DNA of 64,000 nucleotides. It comes from Micromonospora chersina (GTDB lineage Bacteria > Actinomycetota > Actinomycetes > Mycobacteriales > Micromonosporaceae). The notes beneath the pieces are model-generated. The model was not told the DNA's origin. It saw only the letters and a program-made list of their open reading frames with translations, and did not search any database. Of this stretch, positions 35,874-45,648 are shown piece by piece. Location: positions 1,860,001 to 1,924,000 of the forward strand of contig NZ_FMIB01000002.1 of assembly GCF_900091475.1 (NCBI RefSeq). Direction: 5' to 3'. A program made the translations under genes and the position numbers. Numbering within the stretch: the first letter of the stretch is position 1; every line of letters begins with the position of its first letter.

Positions 35874-35905
35874 GGCTGCCCGGGGCCAGGTGGCCCCGGG
35901 CAGCC
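35874..35905 (-). terminator. Terminator of the liv-type ABC operon
   Basis: A 15-bp perfect stem (GGCTGCCCGGGGCCA with its complement) around a 2-nt centre, immediately after the last permease gene. On the minus strand it leads to ACACCTTTCC. Confidence 0.8.
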
Positions 35906-35914
35906 GGGTGAGAA

Positions 35915-36934
35915 CTAACCGCGGCGGGCCGCTCCCCGGCGCCGGAGCAGGTGGGCGACAGTGCCCCAGATGCCCCGCCGGAACAGCAGCACCACGAGGA
36001 CGAAGATGCCGCCGGTGACCAGGCCGATGGCCTCGAAGCCGGAGAACGACAGCCAGTCCTCCAGACGGACCACCAGGGCCGCCCCGAGCACGCCGCCCCA
36101 GAGGGTGCCGATACCGCCGAGCACCACCACGATGACCGCCTTGCCGGAGGTGGTCCAGTGCAGCACGTCCAGCGAGACGAACCGGTGGCCGACCGCGAAG
36201 AGCCCGCCGCCCAGCCCGGCCAGGAAGCCGGAGAGGACGAACGCGGTCAGCTTGTAGCGGTGCACCGGGTAGCCCAGCGCGCGGGCCCGGGCCGGGTTGT
36301 CCCGGATGCCGACCAGCACCCGGCCGAACGGCGAGTGCACGATCCGCCAGGCGGCGAGCAGGCCGAGCAGCACGATCGGCAGGATCGCGTAGTAGAAGTA
36401 GTAGTCGTCGGTGAGGTCGACCCCGAAGAAGGAGCGCGGCACGCCCTGGAGGCCGTTCTCGCCCTGGGTGACCGACCGCCACTCGTTGGCCACGTAGTAG
36501 ACCATCTGCGCGAAGGCCAGGGTGACCATGGCGAAGTAGATGCCGGTGCGCTTGACCGCCAGGTAGCCGATCGGCAGCGCGAGCATCGCCGCGGCCAGCG
36601 CGCCGGCCAGCACGGCCGCCGGGAAGGGCAGGCCGGCGTGGATCGCGACCAACCCGGTCACGTACGCCGAGGTGCCCCAGAAGGCGGCGTGCCCGAAGGA
36701 CATCAGCCCGGTGAAGCCGAGCAGCAGGTCCACCGAGACGGCGAACAGCGCCCAGCACAGAATGTCCACGGCCACCGCCGGGTAGAGCCCGTTCGGCAGC
36801 CAGAGCGCCACGACCAGGCCGGCGGCGAGCAGCGCGTACCGGACCCAGCCGGGCGCCCGGGCGACGGTGAGCAGCCCGGACGGCGGGGCGGGCCGGGCCG
36901 ACTCCTCGGCGGGGGTGTCGACAGCGCTGGTCAT
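35915..36934 (-). CDS. livM: Branched-chain amino acid-type ABC transporter permease (LivM family)
   Basis: A 339-residue inner-membrane permease with about ten helices. LLLGFTGLMSFGHAAFWG is the LivM signature near helix 3. GIRDNPARARALGYPVHRYKLTAFVLSGFLAGLGG is the EAA-like loop that contacts the ATPases. It overlaps the livH-type gene by 4 nt and is last in a five-gene operon. The family carries branched-chain amino acids, amides or aromatic acids; the substrate here is unproven. Confidence 0.93.
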   Translation of the reverse strand: MTSAVDTPAEESARPAPPSGLLTVARAPGWVRYALLAAGLVVALWLPNGLYPAVAVDILCWALFAVSVDLLLGFTGLMSFGHAAFWGTSAYVTGLVAIHAGLPFPAAVLAGALAAAMLALPIGYLAVKRTGIYFAMVTLAFAQMVYYVANEWRSVTQGENGLQGVPRSFFGVDLTDDYYFYYAILPIVLLGLLAAWRIVHSPFGRVLVGIRDNPARARALGYPVHRYKLTAFVLSGFLAGLGGGLFAVGHRFVSLDVLHWTTSGKAVIVVVLGGIGTLWGGVLGAALVVRLEDWLSFSGFEAIGLVTGGIFVLVVLLFRRGIWGTVAHLLRRRGAARRG

Positions 36935-37812
36935 GCCGGTGCCTCCTCACGGCCGAACAGGCCGGCCGGACGCCAGAGCAGCACCGCGGCCATCACCACG
37001 AACACGACGGTCTGCGACACGATCGGGAAGTCCGACAGGTACGCCTCGCCCCAGGCCTGGATGAGGCCGATGCCGAAGCCGGCGGCGACCGAGCCGAAGA
37101 TCGAGCCGAGCCCGCCGATCACCACGACCGCGAAGACCACGATGATCAGGTCGGCGCCCATGAGCGGGTTCACCGCCCGCATCGGGGCGGCGAGCACCCC
37201 GGCCAGCCCGGCCAGGGCGATGCCGAAGCCGAACACCGGGGTGACCCACTTCCCCACGTCGATGCCGAAGGCCCGGGTCAGCTCGGGACGCTCGGTGGCG
37301 GCCCGGACCACCATGCCGACCCGGGTCCGGCCGAGCACCCACCAGACTGCCACGCAGAGCAGCACGGTGAAGCCGAGGATGAAGACCCGGTAGGTGGGGA
37401 AGTCGAACAGTCCGAAGTCGACAGTCCCGCTCAGCTCGGCCGGGGTGGCGTACGGGCTGGACTGCACGCCGTACCGGGACTTCACCAGGTCCTGCAGGAT
37501 CAGCGTGAGGCCGAAGGTGAGCAGGAAGTTGTAGAGCGGGTCGAGCCGGGTCAGCCGGTGGATCACCGCCCGCTCCAGCACCATGCCGAGCAGGCCCAGC
37601 GCCAGCGGCATGATCACCAACGCGGCCCAGAACGGCACACCCGCCTCGGCGAGGAGCACGTACGCCCCGAAGGCGCCGAGCATGTAGAAGGCGCCGTGGG
37701 CGAAGTTCACCACCCGGAGCATGCCGAAGATGACCGCGAGCCCGAGGGCGAGCAGGGCGTAGAACGCCCCGCCCACCAGCCCGTTGAACGTGTTCTGCAG
37801 GAAACCTGACAT
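36931..37812 (-). CDS. livH: Branched-chain amino acid-type ABC transporter permease (LivH family)
   Basis: A 293-residue permease, about eight helices. It begins LQNTFNGLVGGAFYALLALGLAVIFGMLRVVNFAHGAFYMLGA, the classic LivH start. The coupling loop is VRAATERPELTRAFGIDVGKWV. It pairs with LivM to form the channel. It is separated from the binding-protein gene by 67 bp that contain a repeat-like element. Confidence 0.94.
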   Translation of the reverse strand: MSGFLQNTFNGLVGGAFYALLALGLAVIFGMLRVVNFAHGAFYMLGAFGAYVLLAEAGVPFWAALVIMPLALGLLGMVLERAVIHRLTRLDPLYNFLLTFGLTLILQDLVKSRYGVQSSPYATPAELSGTVDFGLFDFPTYRVFILGFTVLLCVAVWWVLGRTRVGMVVRAATERPELTRAFGIDVGKWVTPVFGFGIALAGLAGVLAAPMRAVNPLMGADLIIVVFAVVVIGGLGSIFGSVAAGFGIGLIQAWGEAYLSDFPIVSQTVVFVVMAAVLLWRPAGLFGREEAPA

Positions 37813-37831
37813 CAGCTCGTCACCGTGCCGT

Positions 37832-37883
37832 CTTTCGTTCGCGACTGCGGGGCTCGCAAAACCGGCTCACTCCTCGCGCTCAC
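37832..37883. repeat. Possible dispersed intergenic element between livK and livH genes
   Basis: On the minus strand the stretch from the livK stop reads TGAGCGCGAGGAGTGAGCC, then GGTTTTGCGAGCCCCGCAGT, then CGCGAACGAAAGA. From memory, similar GAGGAGTGAGC...GCGAGCCCCGCAGTCGCGAACGAAAG stretches recur between genes in this family of bacteria. Only one copy is seen in this window. Confidence 0.35.
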
Positions 37884-39130
37884 ATCTTGCAGTCGGCCGA
37901 CGGGGCGCGGAACGCCTCGGCCGCCGGGATGGTCTTGAGGATCTTCACGTAGTCCCAGGGCTCGCTCACCTCGGCCTGCGGCTTCACCTGGGCGAGGTAC
38001 GCGTCGTGGATGACCCGGTGGTCCTCGGCGCGGATCTTGCCGTTGCGCAGGAAGAGGTCGTTGACCTCCTTGCCCTCCAGGCCCTTCACGACGGTGTCCG
38101 CGTCGTCGGTGCCGGCGGCCTGCACGGCCTCCAGGTACTGCATGGCGGCGGAGTAGTTGGCTGCATGGGCGAAGGACGGCCGGGTGCCGGTCTCCTTCTG
38201 GAACTTGTCGGCCCACTCCCGGTTCTGCTGGTCGAAGTTCCAGTACCAGGCGTCGGTGTAGGTGGTGCCGGCGAGCGCGGCCGGGGTCAGCGAGTGGATG
38301 TCGGTGATGAACATGAGGCCGACGGCCAGCCCGACGCCCTTGTCCCGCAGCTTGAACTCGTTGTACTGCTTGACCACGTTGACCAGCTCGGCGCCGGCCT
38401 GCATGGTGCCGAGCACCTGCGGCTTCGGGTTCAGCGTGGGCGCCTTGAGCAGGAACGAGGAGTAGTCGCCGCTGGTGTTCGGGAACGGCGCGCCGTCCTT
38501 GCCGACCACCTGCCCGCCGGCGGCCGTGATGGCGGCGGAGAAGCTCTTCTCCATGTCCTGCCCGAACGCGTAGTTCGGGTAGAGGATGTACCAGTTCTTG
38601 CCGACCTGCTCGGTGGTCACCGTGCCGGTGCCGTGCGCCAGCATGTAGGTGTCGTACGCGTAGTGGAACGTGTACTTGTTGCAGCTCTTGCCGGTCAGGT
38701 CGGTGGTCGCCGCGCCGATGTTGAAGTAGAGCTTCTTCTTCTCCTTGGCCACGTCGGCGACCTTGAGGGCGGCCGAGGAGGTCGGCACGTCGAGGATGGC
38801 GTCGACGCCCTTGCGGTCGTACATCTCCTGGGCCTTGCTGTTGGCCACGTCCGGCTTGTTCTGGTGGTCGGCGGTCTCCACGGTGATGTTCTTGGTGACC
38901 GCCTTGTCGCCGTACTTGGCCTTGAAGTCGGCGATGGCCATCTCCACGGCCTTGACCGAGTTCCGCCCGGACAGCTCCGAGTAGGCCCCCGACTGGTCGT
39001 TGAGGACGCCCAGCACGATCTTGTCGCCGGTCAGCTTCGAGTCGCCGCCGGACTGCGGGCCACCGCCGCCGCAGCCGGCCACCACCAGCACCGCCGCCGA
39101 GGCGGCGGCCACACCCACGCTTTTCCGCAT
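37880..39130 (-). CDS. livK: ABC transporter substrate-binding lipoprotein (LivK-type)
   Basis: A 416-residue periplasmic-binding-protein type I lipoprotein. A signal with lipobox VVAGC (Cys20) is followed by a Gly/Ser linker. The first lobe is IVLGVLNDQSGAYSELSGRNSVKAVEMAIADF, and YILYPNYAFGQDMEKSFSAAI lies at the hinge. It captures the substrate outside the membrane and delivers it to LivHM. Its length and the YFNIGAATTDLTGKSCNKYTFHYAYDTY region match subfamilies that bind aliphatic amides or aromatic acids as well as amino acids, so specificity is open. Confidence 0.93.
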   Translation of the reverse strand: MRKSVGVAAASAAVLVVAGCGGGGPQSGGDSKLTGDKIVLGVLNDQSGAYSELSGRNSVKAVEMAIADFKAKYGDKAVTKNITVETADHQNKPDVANSKAQEMYDRKGVDAILDVPTSSAALKVADVAKEKKKLYFNIGAATTDLTGKSCNKYTFHYAYDTYMLAHGTGTVTTEQVGKNWYILYPNYAFGQDMEKSFSAAITAAGGQVVGKDGAPFPNTSGDYSSFLLKAPTLNPKPQVLGTMQAGAELVNVVKQYNEFKLRDKGVGLAVGLMFITDIHSLTPAALAGTTYTDAWYWNFDQQNREWADKFQKETGTRPSFAHAANYSAAMQYLEAVQAAGTDDADTVVKGLEGKEVNDLFLRNGKIRAEDHRVIHDAYLAQVKPQAEVSEPWDYVKILKTIPAAEAFRAPSADCKM

Positions 39131-39177
39131 GTCGAAATCCCTTCATACCGCGCGGTCCGCGCGGGTCAGCCGTCGTT

Positions 39178-39870
39178 TCAGATGCCGAGGTACGCCAGCA
39201 GCTCGCGCTCCCGCGAGCGCACCTCGGAGTTGTCCATCGCCTCCGCGATCCGTCCCTCGGCCAGCAGGTAGTGCCGGTCGGCGACGCCGGTGGCGAAGTG
39301 CAGGTTCTGCTCGACCAGCAGCACGGTCACGCCGTGCTTCTTGGCCTCCCGCAGCAGGTCGCCGACCTGCTGCACGAGCAGCGGTGACAGGCCCTCGGTG
39401 GGCTCGTCGCAGAGCAGCAGCCGGGCGCCCATCCGCAGCACCCGAGCCAGGGCGAGCATCTGCTGCTCGCCGCCGGAGAGCATGGTGGCCGCCGAGTCCC
39501 GCCGGCTGTAGAGGGCGGGGAACGCCTCGTACACCCGCTCGAGCGGCCACGGGTCGGGCCCGACGCGAGGCGGCAGGGTCAGGTTCTCGGTGACGGTCAG
39601 GGTGGCGTACGCGCCCCGGTCGTCGGGGACCCAGCCGAGCCCGAGCCGCGCCCGCTTGTACGCCGGCAGTCTCGTGACGTCCCGGTCGGCGAAGGTGACA
39701 GTGCCGCGCTGGCCGGGGTGCAACCCCATCACCGACCGCAGCAGTGTGGACTTGCCGGCGCCGTTGCGCCCGACCAGGGTGACCACCTCGCCGGCGGCCA
39801 CCTCCAGGCTCACCTCCCGCAGCACCTGGGCCTCGCCGTACCAGGCGGAGAGGTTCTCAATGCGCAGCAT
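39178..39870 (-). CDS. livF: Branched-chain amino acid-type ABC transporter ATPase (LivF family)
   Basis: A 230-residue ATPase. Walker A GRNGAGKST (34-42), the LivF-typical GWVPDDRGAYATLTV, signature LSGGEQQMLALARVL, Walker B LLLCDEPTEGLSP and switch His region LLVEQN are all present. It overlaps the livG-type gene by 14 nt. It hydrolyses ATP to drive import together with LivG. Confidence 0.95.
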   Translation of the reverse strand: MLRIENLSAWYGEAQVLREVSLEVAAGEVVTLVGRNGAGKSTLLRSVMGLHPGQRGTVTFADRDVTRLPAYKRARLGLGWVPDDRGAYATLTVTENLTLPPRVGPDPWPLERVYEAFPALYSRRDSAATMLSGGEQQMLALARVLRMGARLLLCDEPTEGLSPLLVQQVGDLLREAKKHGVTVLLVEQNLHFATGVADRHYLLAEGRIAEAMDNSEVRSRERELLAYLGI

Positions 39871-40618
39871 CCGCGGCTCCCAGGTAGGCGGTGATGACCC
39901 GCTCGTCGGCGCGGACCTGCTCGTACGGCCCCTCGACCAGGACCTTGCCGGCCTGGAGGACGGTGACCGTGTCGGCGAGCCGGCCCACCACGCTCATGTT
40001 GTGTTCGACCATGACCACGGTCCGGCCCTCGCGGACCCGGGCGATCAGGTCGACGGTGCGGTCCACGTCCTCCAGCCCCATCCCGGCGGTGGGCTCGTCG
40101 AGCAGCAGCACCTTCGGGTCGAGGGCGAGCGCGATGGCCAGTTCCAGGGCGCGCTTGCGCCCGTACGCGAGGGCCTCGGCCGGGGCCTCGGCCAGCTCGG
40201 CGAGGCCGACCATGGCCAGCAGTTCGTCGGCCCGGTCCCGGTAGCGGCGCATCAGCTTCGCGGAGCGCCAGAACCGCCAGCCCAGGCCGCTCGACGACTG
40301 GAGGGCCAGCTCGACGTGCTCCCGCGCGCCCAGCTGCGGGAAGAGGCTGGTGATCTGGAAGGAGCGGGCCACGCCCAGCCGGGCGACCCGCTCCGGGGGC
40401 AGGCCGGTGACGTCCCGGCCGGCCAGCTCGATCCGGCCGCCGCTGGGCGGCAGGAATCCGGTGAGCAGGTTGAACAGCGTGGTCTTGCCGGCGCCGTTCG
40501 GCCCCACCAGGGCGTGCACGGTCTCCGGCGCCACGTCGAGGTCGACCCCGTCGACGGCCCGGAAGCCCCGGAAGTCCCGGGTCAGCCCACGGGCCGACAG
40601 GATCGCTTGGCCGGCCAT
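39857..40618 (-). CDS. livG: Branched-chain amino acid-type ABC transporter ATPase (LivG family)
   Basis: A 253-residue ATPase, first gene of the operon. It has Walker A GPNGAGKTT (38-46), GVARSFQITSLFPQLGAREHVELAL, the LivG-type signature LAYGRKRALELAIALALDPKVLLLDEPTAGMG (split here: AYGRKRALE then LLLDEPTAGMG), and VMVEHNMSVV. The ATG is preceded by GGAGG. A Crp-like palindrome lies about 42 nt upstream. Confidence 0.95.
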   Translation of the reverse strand: MAGQAILSARGLTRDFRGFRAVDGVDLDVAPETVHALVGPNGAGKTTLFNLLTGFLPPSGGRIELAGRDVTGLPPERVARLGVARSFQITSLFPQLGAREHVELALQSSSGLGWRFWRSAKLMRRYRDRADELLAMVGLAELAEAPAEALAYGRKRALELAIALALDPKVLLLDEPTAGMGLEDVDRTVDLIARVREGRTVVMVEHNMSVVGRLADTVTVLQAGKVLVEGPYEQVRADERVITAYLGAADAAH

Positions 40619-40659
40619 CGCCTCACCCTCCGCACGTCCGTCCCGCGGCGGCCAGGTCG

Positions 40660-40673
40660 GTGACCGGGGTCAC
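40660..40673. promoter_or_regulatory. Crp/Fnr-like palindrome upstream of the liv-type operon
   Basis: GTGACC-GG-GGTCAC is a perfect 14-nt palindrome. Extended on the minus strand it reads TGTGA-N6-TCACC, matching 9 of 10 positions of the TGTGA-N6-TCACA Crp consensus. It lies 42-55 nt upstream of the livG start, in a 218-bp gene-free gap. Confidence 0.45.
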
Positions 40674-40754
40674 AGGGCCGTCGCGTGGAGGAAACCTACG
40701 GCGCACCGGCAGAGTCGAGCCATGTCGATCCTCCACACATTCGACCGGGAGAGC

Positions 40755-40786
40755 ACGGGCTCGCCCGCCATAGGGGGCGAGCCCGT
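40755..40786 (-). terminator. Terminator after the FAD monooxygenase
   Basis: A 12-bp perfect stem (ACGGGCTCGCCC with GGGCGAGCCCGT) and an 8-nt loop, in the gap between the monooxygenase stop and livG. Confidence 0.7.
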
Positions 40787-40836
40787 CGGTGGGCAACCGG
40801 ACGGATCGGCGGCCGTCGACATGTGGTGCGGCACCG

Positions 40837-42036
40837 TCACCGGGCCGTCGCGTACTCCGGCAGGTCGAACCCGTCGGCCTTGCTGAAGAAGAGCCGGGTG
40901 GCCAGCCCGCGCAGCGGGCGGGAGGTCATGGCCCGCATCGACGCGTCGCGCATCCGGATCGCGGCCCGGCTCTCCGGCAGGAAGCCGCCGATGCCGCCGC
41001 CCGGCAGCTCCTGGCCGCGGGTCACGTGCGGCCGCAGCAGCTCCTCGTAGCGGCGGAAGGCCACCGTGTGGTCGCCGCGGGCCGCGGCCAGCTCGCCGGC
41101 CAGCAGGTACGCCCCGACCAGCGCCAGGCTGGTGCCCTGCCCGGTGAGCGGGGACGGGCACCAGGCGGCGTCGCCGAGCAGCGCCACCCGCCCGGCGCTC
41201 CAGCGCTCCATCCGCACCTGGCCGTACCTGTCGAAGTAGAAGTCGCCGGCGTCCGGCGCGGCGGCGAGCAGTTCGGCGGCGCGCCAGCCGACGCCGGCGA
41301 AGCGTTCGGCGAGCAGCCGCTGCTGGGCGGCCCGGTCCCGGCGGTCCACGTCGAGTTCCGGGGAGCGGAAGCTGAAGAGCGCGGCGGTGCGGCCGTCCCG
41401 GGTCGGGCGGGTGCCGACCACCCGGCCGCCGGGCGCGTTGTGCAGCAGGAACCAGCCGGTCCCGTCCCGGTGCGGCGTGGAGAAGTAGGCCAGGTACGCG
41501 CCGAGCGGCCGGACGTACGACGACTCGGGGCCGAACGCGAGGGCCCGGGTGCGGGAGTGCGAGCCGTCCGCCCCGACCACCAGGTCGACGGTGCGCGGGG
41601 CGGAGCGGTCGAAGGTGAGCCGCACCCCGTCCCCGGTCTGCGCCAGCGTCTCGATCGAGTCGTCGAAGACGTACTCGACGTCGTCCCGGGTCGCCTCGTA
41701 CAGCAGCCGGGCCAGGTCGCCGCGCTCGATCTCGATGTCGGCCACGATGCCCTCCCCGCCGAAGGCGTCCACCGGCAGCCGGGCGCGCACCCCGCCCCGC
41801 TCGTCGACGTACGCCATGCCCTTCTCCCGGAGGGTCTCGGCGCGGATCCGGGCGGTCAGGCCCATCCGGTCGACCACCTCCCGGGCGGTCCCCCGCACGT
41901 CGACAGCCTGCCCGCCGGGGCGCAGCCCGGGTGCGCGTTCCACCACGGTCACGGCGAAGCCGTGCCGGCGCAGCCAGAAGGCGAGGGCGGGGCCGGCCAC
42001 GCCGGCGCCGGAGATGAGCACGGTCCTGTCGTTCAT
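40837..42036 (-). CDS. FAD-dependent monooxygenase (class A, TetX/PHBH-like)
   Basis: A 399-residue flavoprotein hydroxylase. The N-terminal GxGxxG is LISGAGVAGPALAFWLRR (7-24), followed by ERAP at the end of beta-2, VVGADGSHSRTR (the DG motif, about 153-164) and VALLGDAAWCPSPLTGQG (the GD motif, about 285-302). It hydroxylates a small aromatic or polyketide-like substrate with NAD(P)H and O2; relatives inactivate tetracyclines or rifamycins. The substrate is unknown. It is divergent from the GntR/TetR hybrid regulator, which probably controls it. Confidence 0.9.
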   Translation of the reverse strand: MNDRTVLISGAGVAGPALAFWLRRHGFAVTVVERAPGLRPGGQAVDVRGTAREVVDRMGLTARIRAETLREKGMAYVDERGGVRARLPVDAFGGEGIVADIEIERGDLARLLYEATRDDVEYVFDDSIETLAQTGDGVRLTFDRSAPRTVDLVVGADGSHSRTRALAFGPESSYVRPLGAYLAYFSTPHRDGTGWFLLHNAPGGRVVGTRPTRDGRTAALFSFRSPELDVDRRDRAAQQRLLAERFAGVGWRAAELLAAAPDAGDFYFDRYGQVRMERWSAGRVALLGDAAWCPSPLTGQGTSLALVGAYLLAGELAAARGDHTVAFRRYEELLRPHVTRGQELPGGGIGGFLPESRAAIRMRDASMRAMTSRPLRGLATRLFFSKADGFDLPEYATAR

Positions 42037-42122
42037 GGTGTTCTCCCGAGTTCACGCGTACACCGTCCACGCGGTGTGCGACCGACGCTAGGGTCCAGCG
42101 CGGTCCAGGCGCTGCCGGTGAC

Positions 42123-42178
42123 CTAGTACGCTGCCCGTTCCGGGGTGACCCGCCGAGCGGGTGTACTAGTACGCTGCC
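42123..42178. promoter_or_regulatory. Direct-repeat operator/promoter of the hybrid regulator
   Basis: CTAGTACGCTGCC occurs at 42123-42135 and 42166-42178, 43 bp apart. The second copy is part of a perfect palindrome GTACTAGTAC (42163-42172). It contains a TACGCT -10 box (42170-42175) ending 6 nt before the ATG of the regulator. Confidence 0.6.
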
Positions 42179-42181
42179 GGA

Positions 42182-43105
42182 ATGTCACCGGGTGCGGAGC
42201 CGCCGTACCGGCGGATCGCCGCGGAGATCCGCCGCCGCATCGACCTGGGCGAGCTGCGGCCCGGCGACCGGGTGCCCTCGGCCCGGCAGCTCACCCGCGA
42301 GCACGGGGTGGCCATCGCCACCGCGACCCGGGTGCTCGCCCTGCTGCGCGCCGAGGGCCTGGTGCTGACCCGCCCGGGTGCCGGCACCGTGGTCGCCGAG
42401 CCACGGCGGGAGCCGGGGCGGCCCGAGCCGGAGCTGAGCCGGGAGCGGGTGCTGCGCACCGCCGTGGCGCTGGCCGACGAGGGCGGACTGGCCGCGGTGT
42501 CCATGCGGCAGATCGCCGCCGAGCTGGGCGTGGCCACCATGTCGCTCTACCGGCACGTGCGTGGCCGGGACGAGCTGATCCTGGCGATGGCCGACGCGGC
42601 GCTGGCCGACGCCCCGCTACCGGCCACCGAGCCGGCCGGCTGGCGGGCCCGCCTGGACGTGCTGGCCCGGGCGCAGTGGGCCGTCTACCGGCGGCACCCC
42701 TGGGTGCCGCACGTCATCTCGATCGCCCGGCCGCAGCCGCTGCCGCACGGCATGGCGCACACCGACCGGGCCCTGCGGGCCACCGCCGGGCTGGGCCTGG
42801 ACCGGCAGGTGCGCTGGCACGTGGCGATCACCCTGATGGCGTACGTCAAGGGCATCGCCACGAACCTGGAGATGGGCGCCCGGGCGGTGCAGGACACCGG
42901 GCTCAGCCACGACCAGTGGGTGGAGCGCCAGCAGGCCACGTTCCAGCAGCTGATGGCCGGCGGCGGGCTGGCCACCATGGACGCCTTGACCAGCGGCGGC
43001 GTCGACGTGGATCTGGAGACGGTCTTCGACTTCGGCCTGCGCCGGCTGCTCGACGGGATCGCCGTGCTTGTCGAGGGCGGGCCCGAGGTCAGTCCGGAAA
43101 GGTGA
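42182..43105 (+). CDS. Hybrid transcriptional regulator: GntR winged helix fused to a TetR domain
   Basis: A 307-residue protein carrying two DNA-binding modules. Residues about 5-75 are a GntR winged helix (RRIAAEIRRRIDLGELRPGDRVPSARQLTREHGVAIATATRVLALLRAEGLV in outline). After a Pro/Glu linker a TetR HTH follows (about 88-135: LRTAVALADEGGLAAVSM and ELGVATMSLYRHVRGRDEL), then a TetR_C ligand domain. Leaderless ATG. It is divergent from the FAD monooxygenase and its end overlaps the convergent ADH gene by 17 bp. Such hybrids are known in actinobacteria, but their DNA-reading mode is poorly studied. Confidence 0.88.
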   Translation: MSPGAEPPYRRIAAEIRRRIDLGELRPGDRVPSARQLTREHGVAIATATRVLALLRAEGLVLTRPGAGTVVAEPRREPGRPEPELSRERVLRTAVALADEGGLAAVSMRQIAAELGVATMSLYRHVRGRDELILAMADAALADAPLPATEPAGWRARLDVLARAQWAVYRRHPWVPHVISIARPQPLPHGMAHTDRALRATAGLGLDRQVRWHVAITLMAYVKGIATNLEMGARAVQDTGLSHDQWVERQQATFQQLMAGGGLATMDALTSGGVDVDLETVFDFGLRRLLDGIAVLVEGGPEVSPER

Positions 43106-44161
43106 CCACCCAGCGGGCGCCCTCGCCCCGGGCCAGCCGGTCCAGCGCCGCGGGCGCCTCGTCCAGCGGGACGGTGCCGCTGACCAGCGGGGCCAGGTCC
43201 AGGCTGCCGTCGGCGAGCGCGGCGGCCAGCTCCGGCACCTCGCGGTCCGGGTCGGACGAGCCGTAGACCGAGGACCGCAGCGTGCGCGCCGAGTGGAAGA
43301 TGTCCAGCGCCGACAGGCTGAGCAGGTCGTCCTTGGCGCCCATGCCGACCACGGTGACCGCTCCCCCGCGCCGGGTGCAGCGCCAGGCGGCCCGGATGGT
43401 GACGGACCGGCCGACGCACTCGAAGGCGTGGTCGACGCCGCGTCCCTCGGTGCGCGCCCGGACCTCCTTGGCCAGGGTGTCGTCGGAGCGGAGGAAGTCG
43501 GTGGCTCCGGCGGCGAGGGCCAGGTCCCGCTTCGCCTCGGCCACGTCGACGGCGAGGATCGGGCCCGCGCCGGCCCGCCGGGCGGCGGTCAGCACGGCGA
43601 GGCCGACCCCGCCCAGGCCGATCACCGCGACCGACTCGCCGGGCGCGACCCGGGCGGTGTTGCGGACCGCGCCGGTGCCGGTGAGGACCGCGCAGCCGAG
43701 CAGCGCGGCCTGCTCCGGCGGCAGGCCGGGCGGGACGGCGATGGCGGCCCGCTCGGGCACCACCACCTCCTCGGCGAGCGCGCCGAGACCCAGGGTGACC
43801 TGGAGCGGGCCGCCGTCGGCCGTCTCCCCCCGGGCCACCGAGGCGCCGGTGTTGGCGGCGCAGAGCCAGGGCTCGCCGTGCCGGCAGTGCCAGCAGGCGC
43901 GGCAGGCGGGCGCCCAGTTGAGGACCACTGGCGTGCCGACGGCCAGCCGGGCGCCGGGGCCGGCCTCGGCCACCACGCCTGTCGCCTCGTGCCCGAGCAC
44001 CAGCGGGTACGTGGGCGCCACGGTGCCGTCCACCATGGCCAGATCGGAGTGGCAGATGCCGGCGGCCCGGATCCGGACCCGCAGCTCGTTCGGCCCGGGG
44101 TCGGGCAGGCGTACCTCCTCGACTGCCGGTGTGGCGCCCCGACCGCGGACGACGAGCGCCC

Positions 44162-44165
<4 letters not shown>
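43089..44165 (-). CDS. Zinc-dependent alcohol dehydrogenase (MDR family)
   Basis: A 358-residue medium-chain dehydrogenase. Catalytic zinc ligands are Cys38 (GICHSD) and His59-Glu60 (LGHEATG), with a third near 160. The structural zinc is Cys88, 91, 94 and 102 (CRACWHCRHGEPWLC). The Rossmann motif is VIGLGGVGLAV. It resembles class III-type or mycothiol-linked alcohol dehydrogenases in layout. The GTG start overlaps the ALDH stop (GTGA), so alcohol and aldehyde oxidation are co-expressed. Confidence 0.92.
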
Positions 44166-45604
<1,439 letters not shown>

Positions 45605-45624
45605 GGCGTCCCTTCAGGGGCGGG

Positions 45625-45643
45625 AAACTAGCAGTGGGAGTTT
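45625..45643. promoter_or_regulatory. TetR operator upstream of the ALDH-ADH operon
   Basis: AAACTAGCAGTGGGAGTTT; its complement AAACTCCCACTGCTAGTTT matches the second site (46465-46483) in 16 of 19 positions. It sits 21 nt before the ALDH start and just 6 nt past the TetR gene's stop. Confidence 0.75.
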
Positions 45644-45648
45644 TGACG

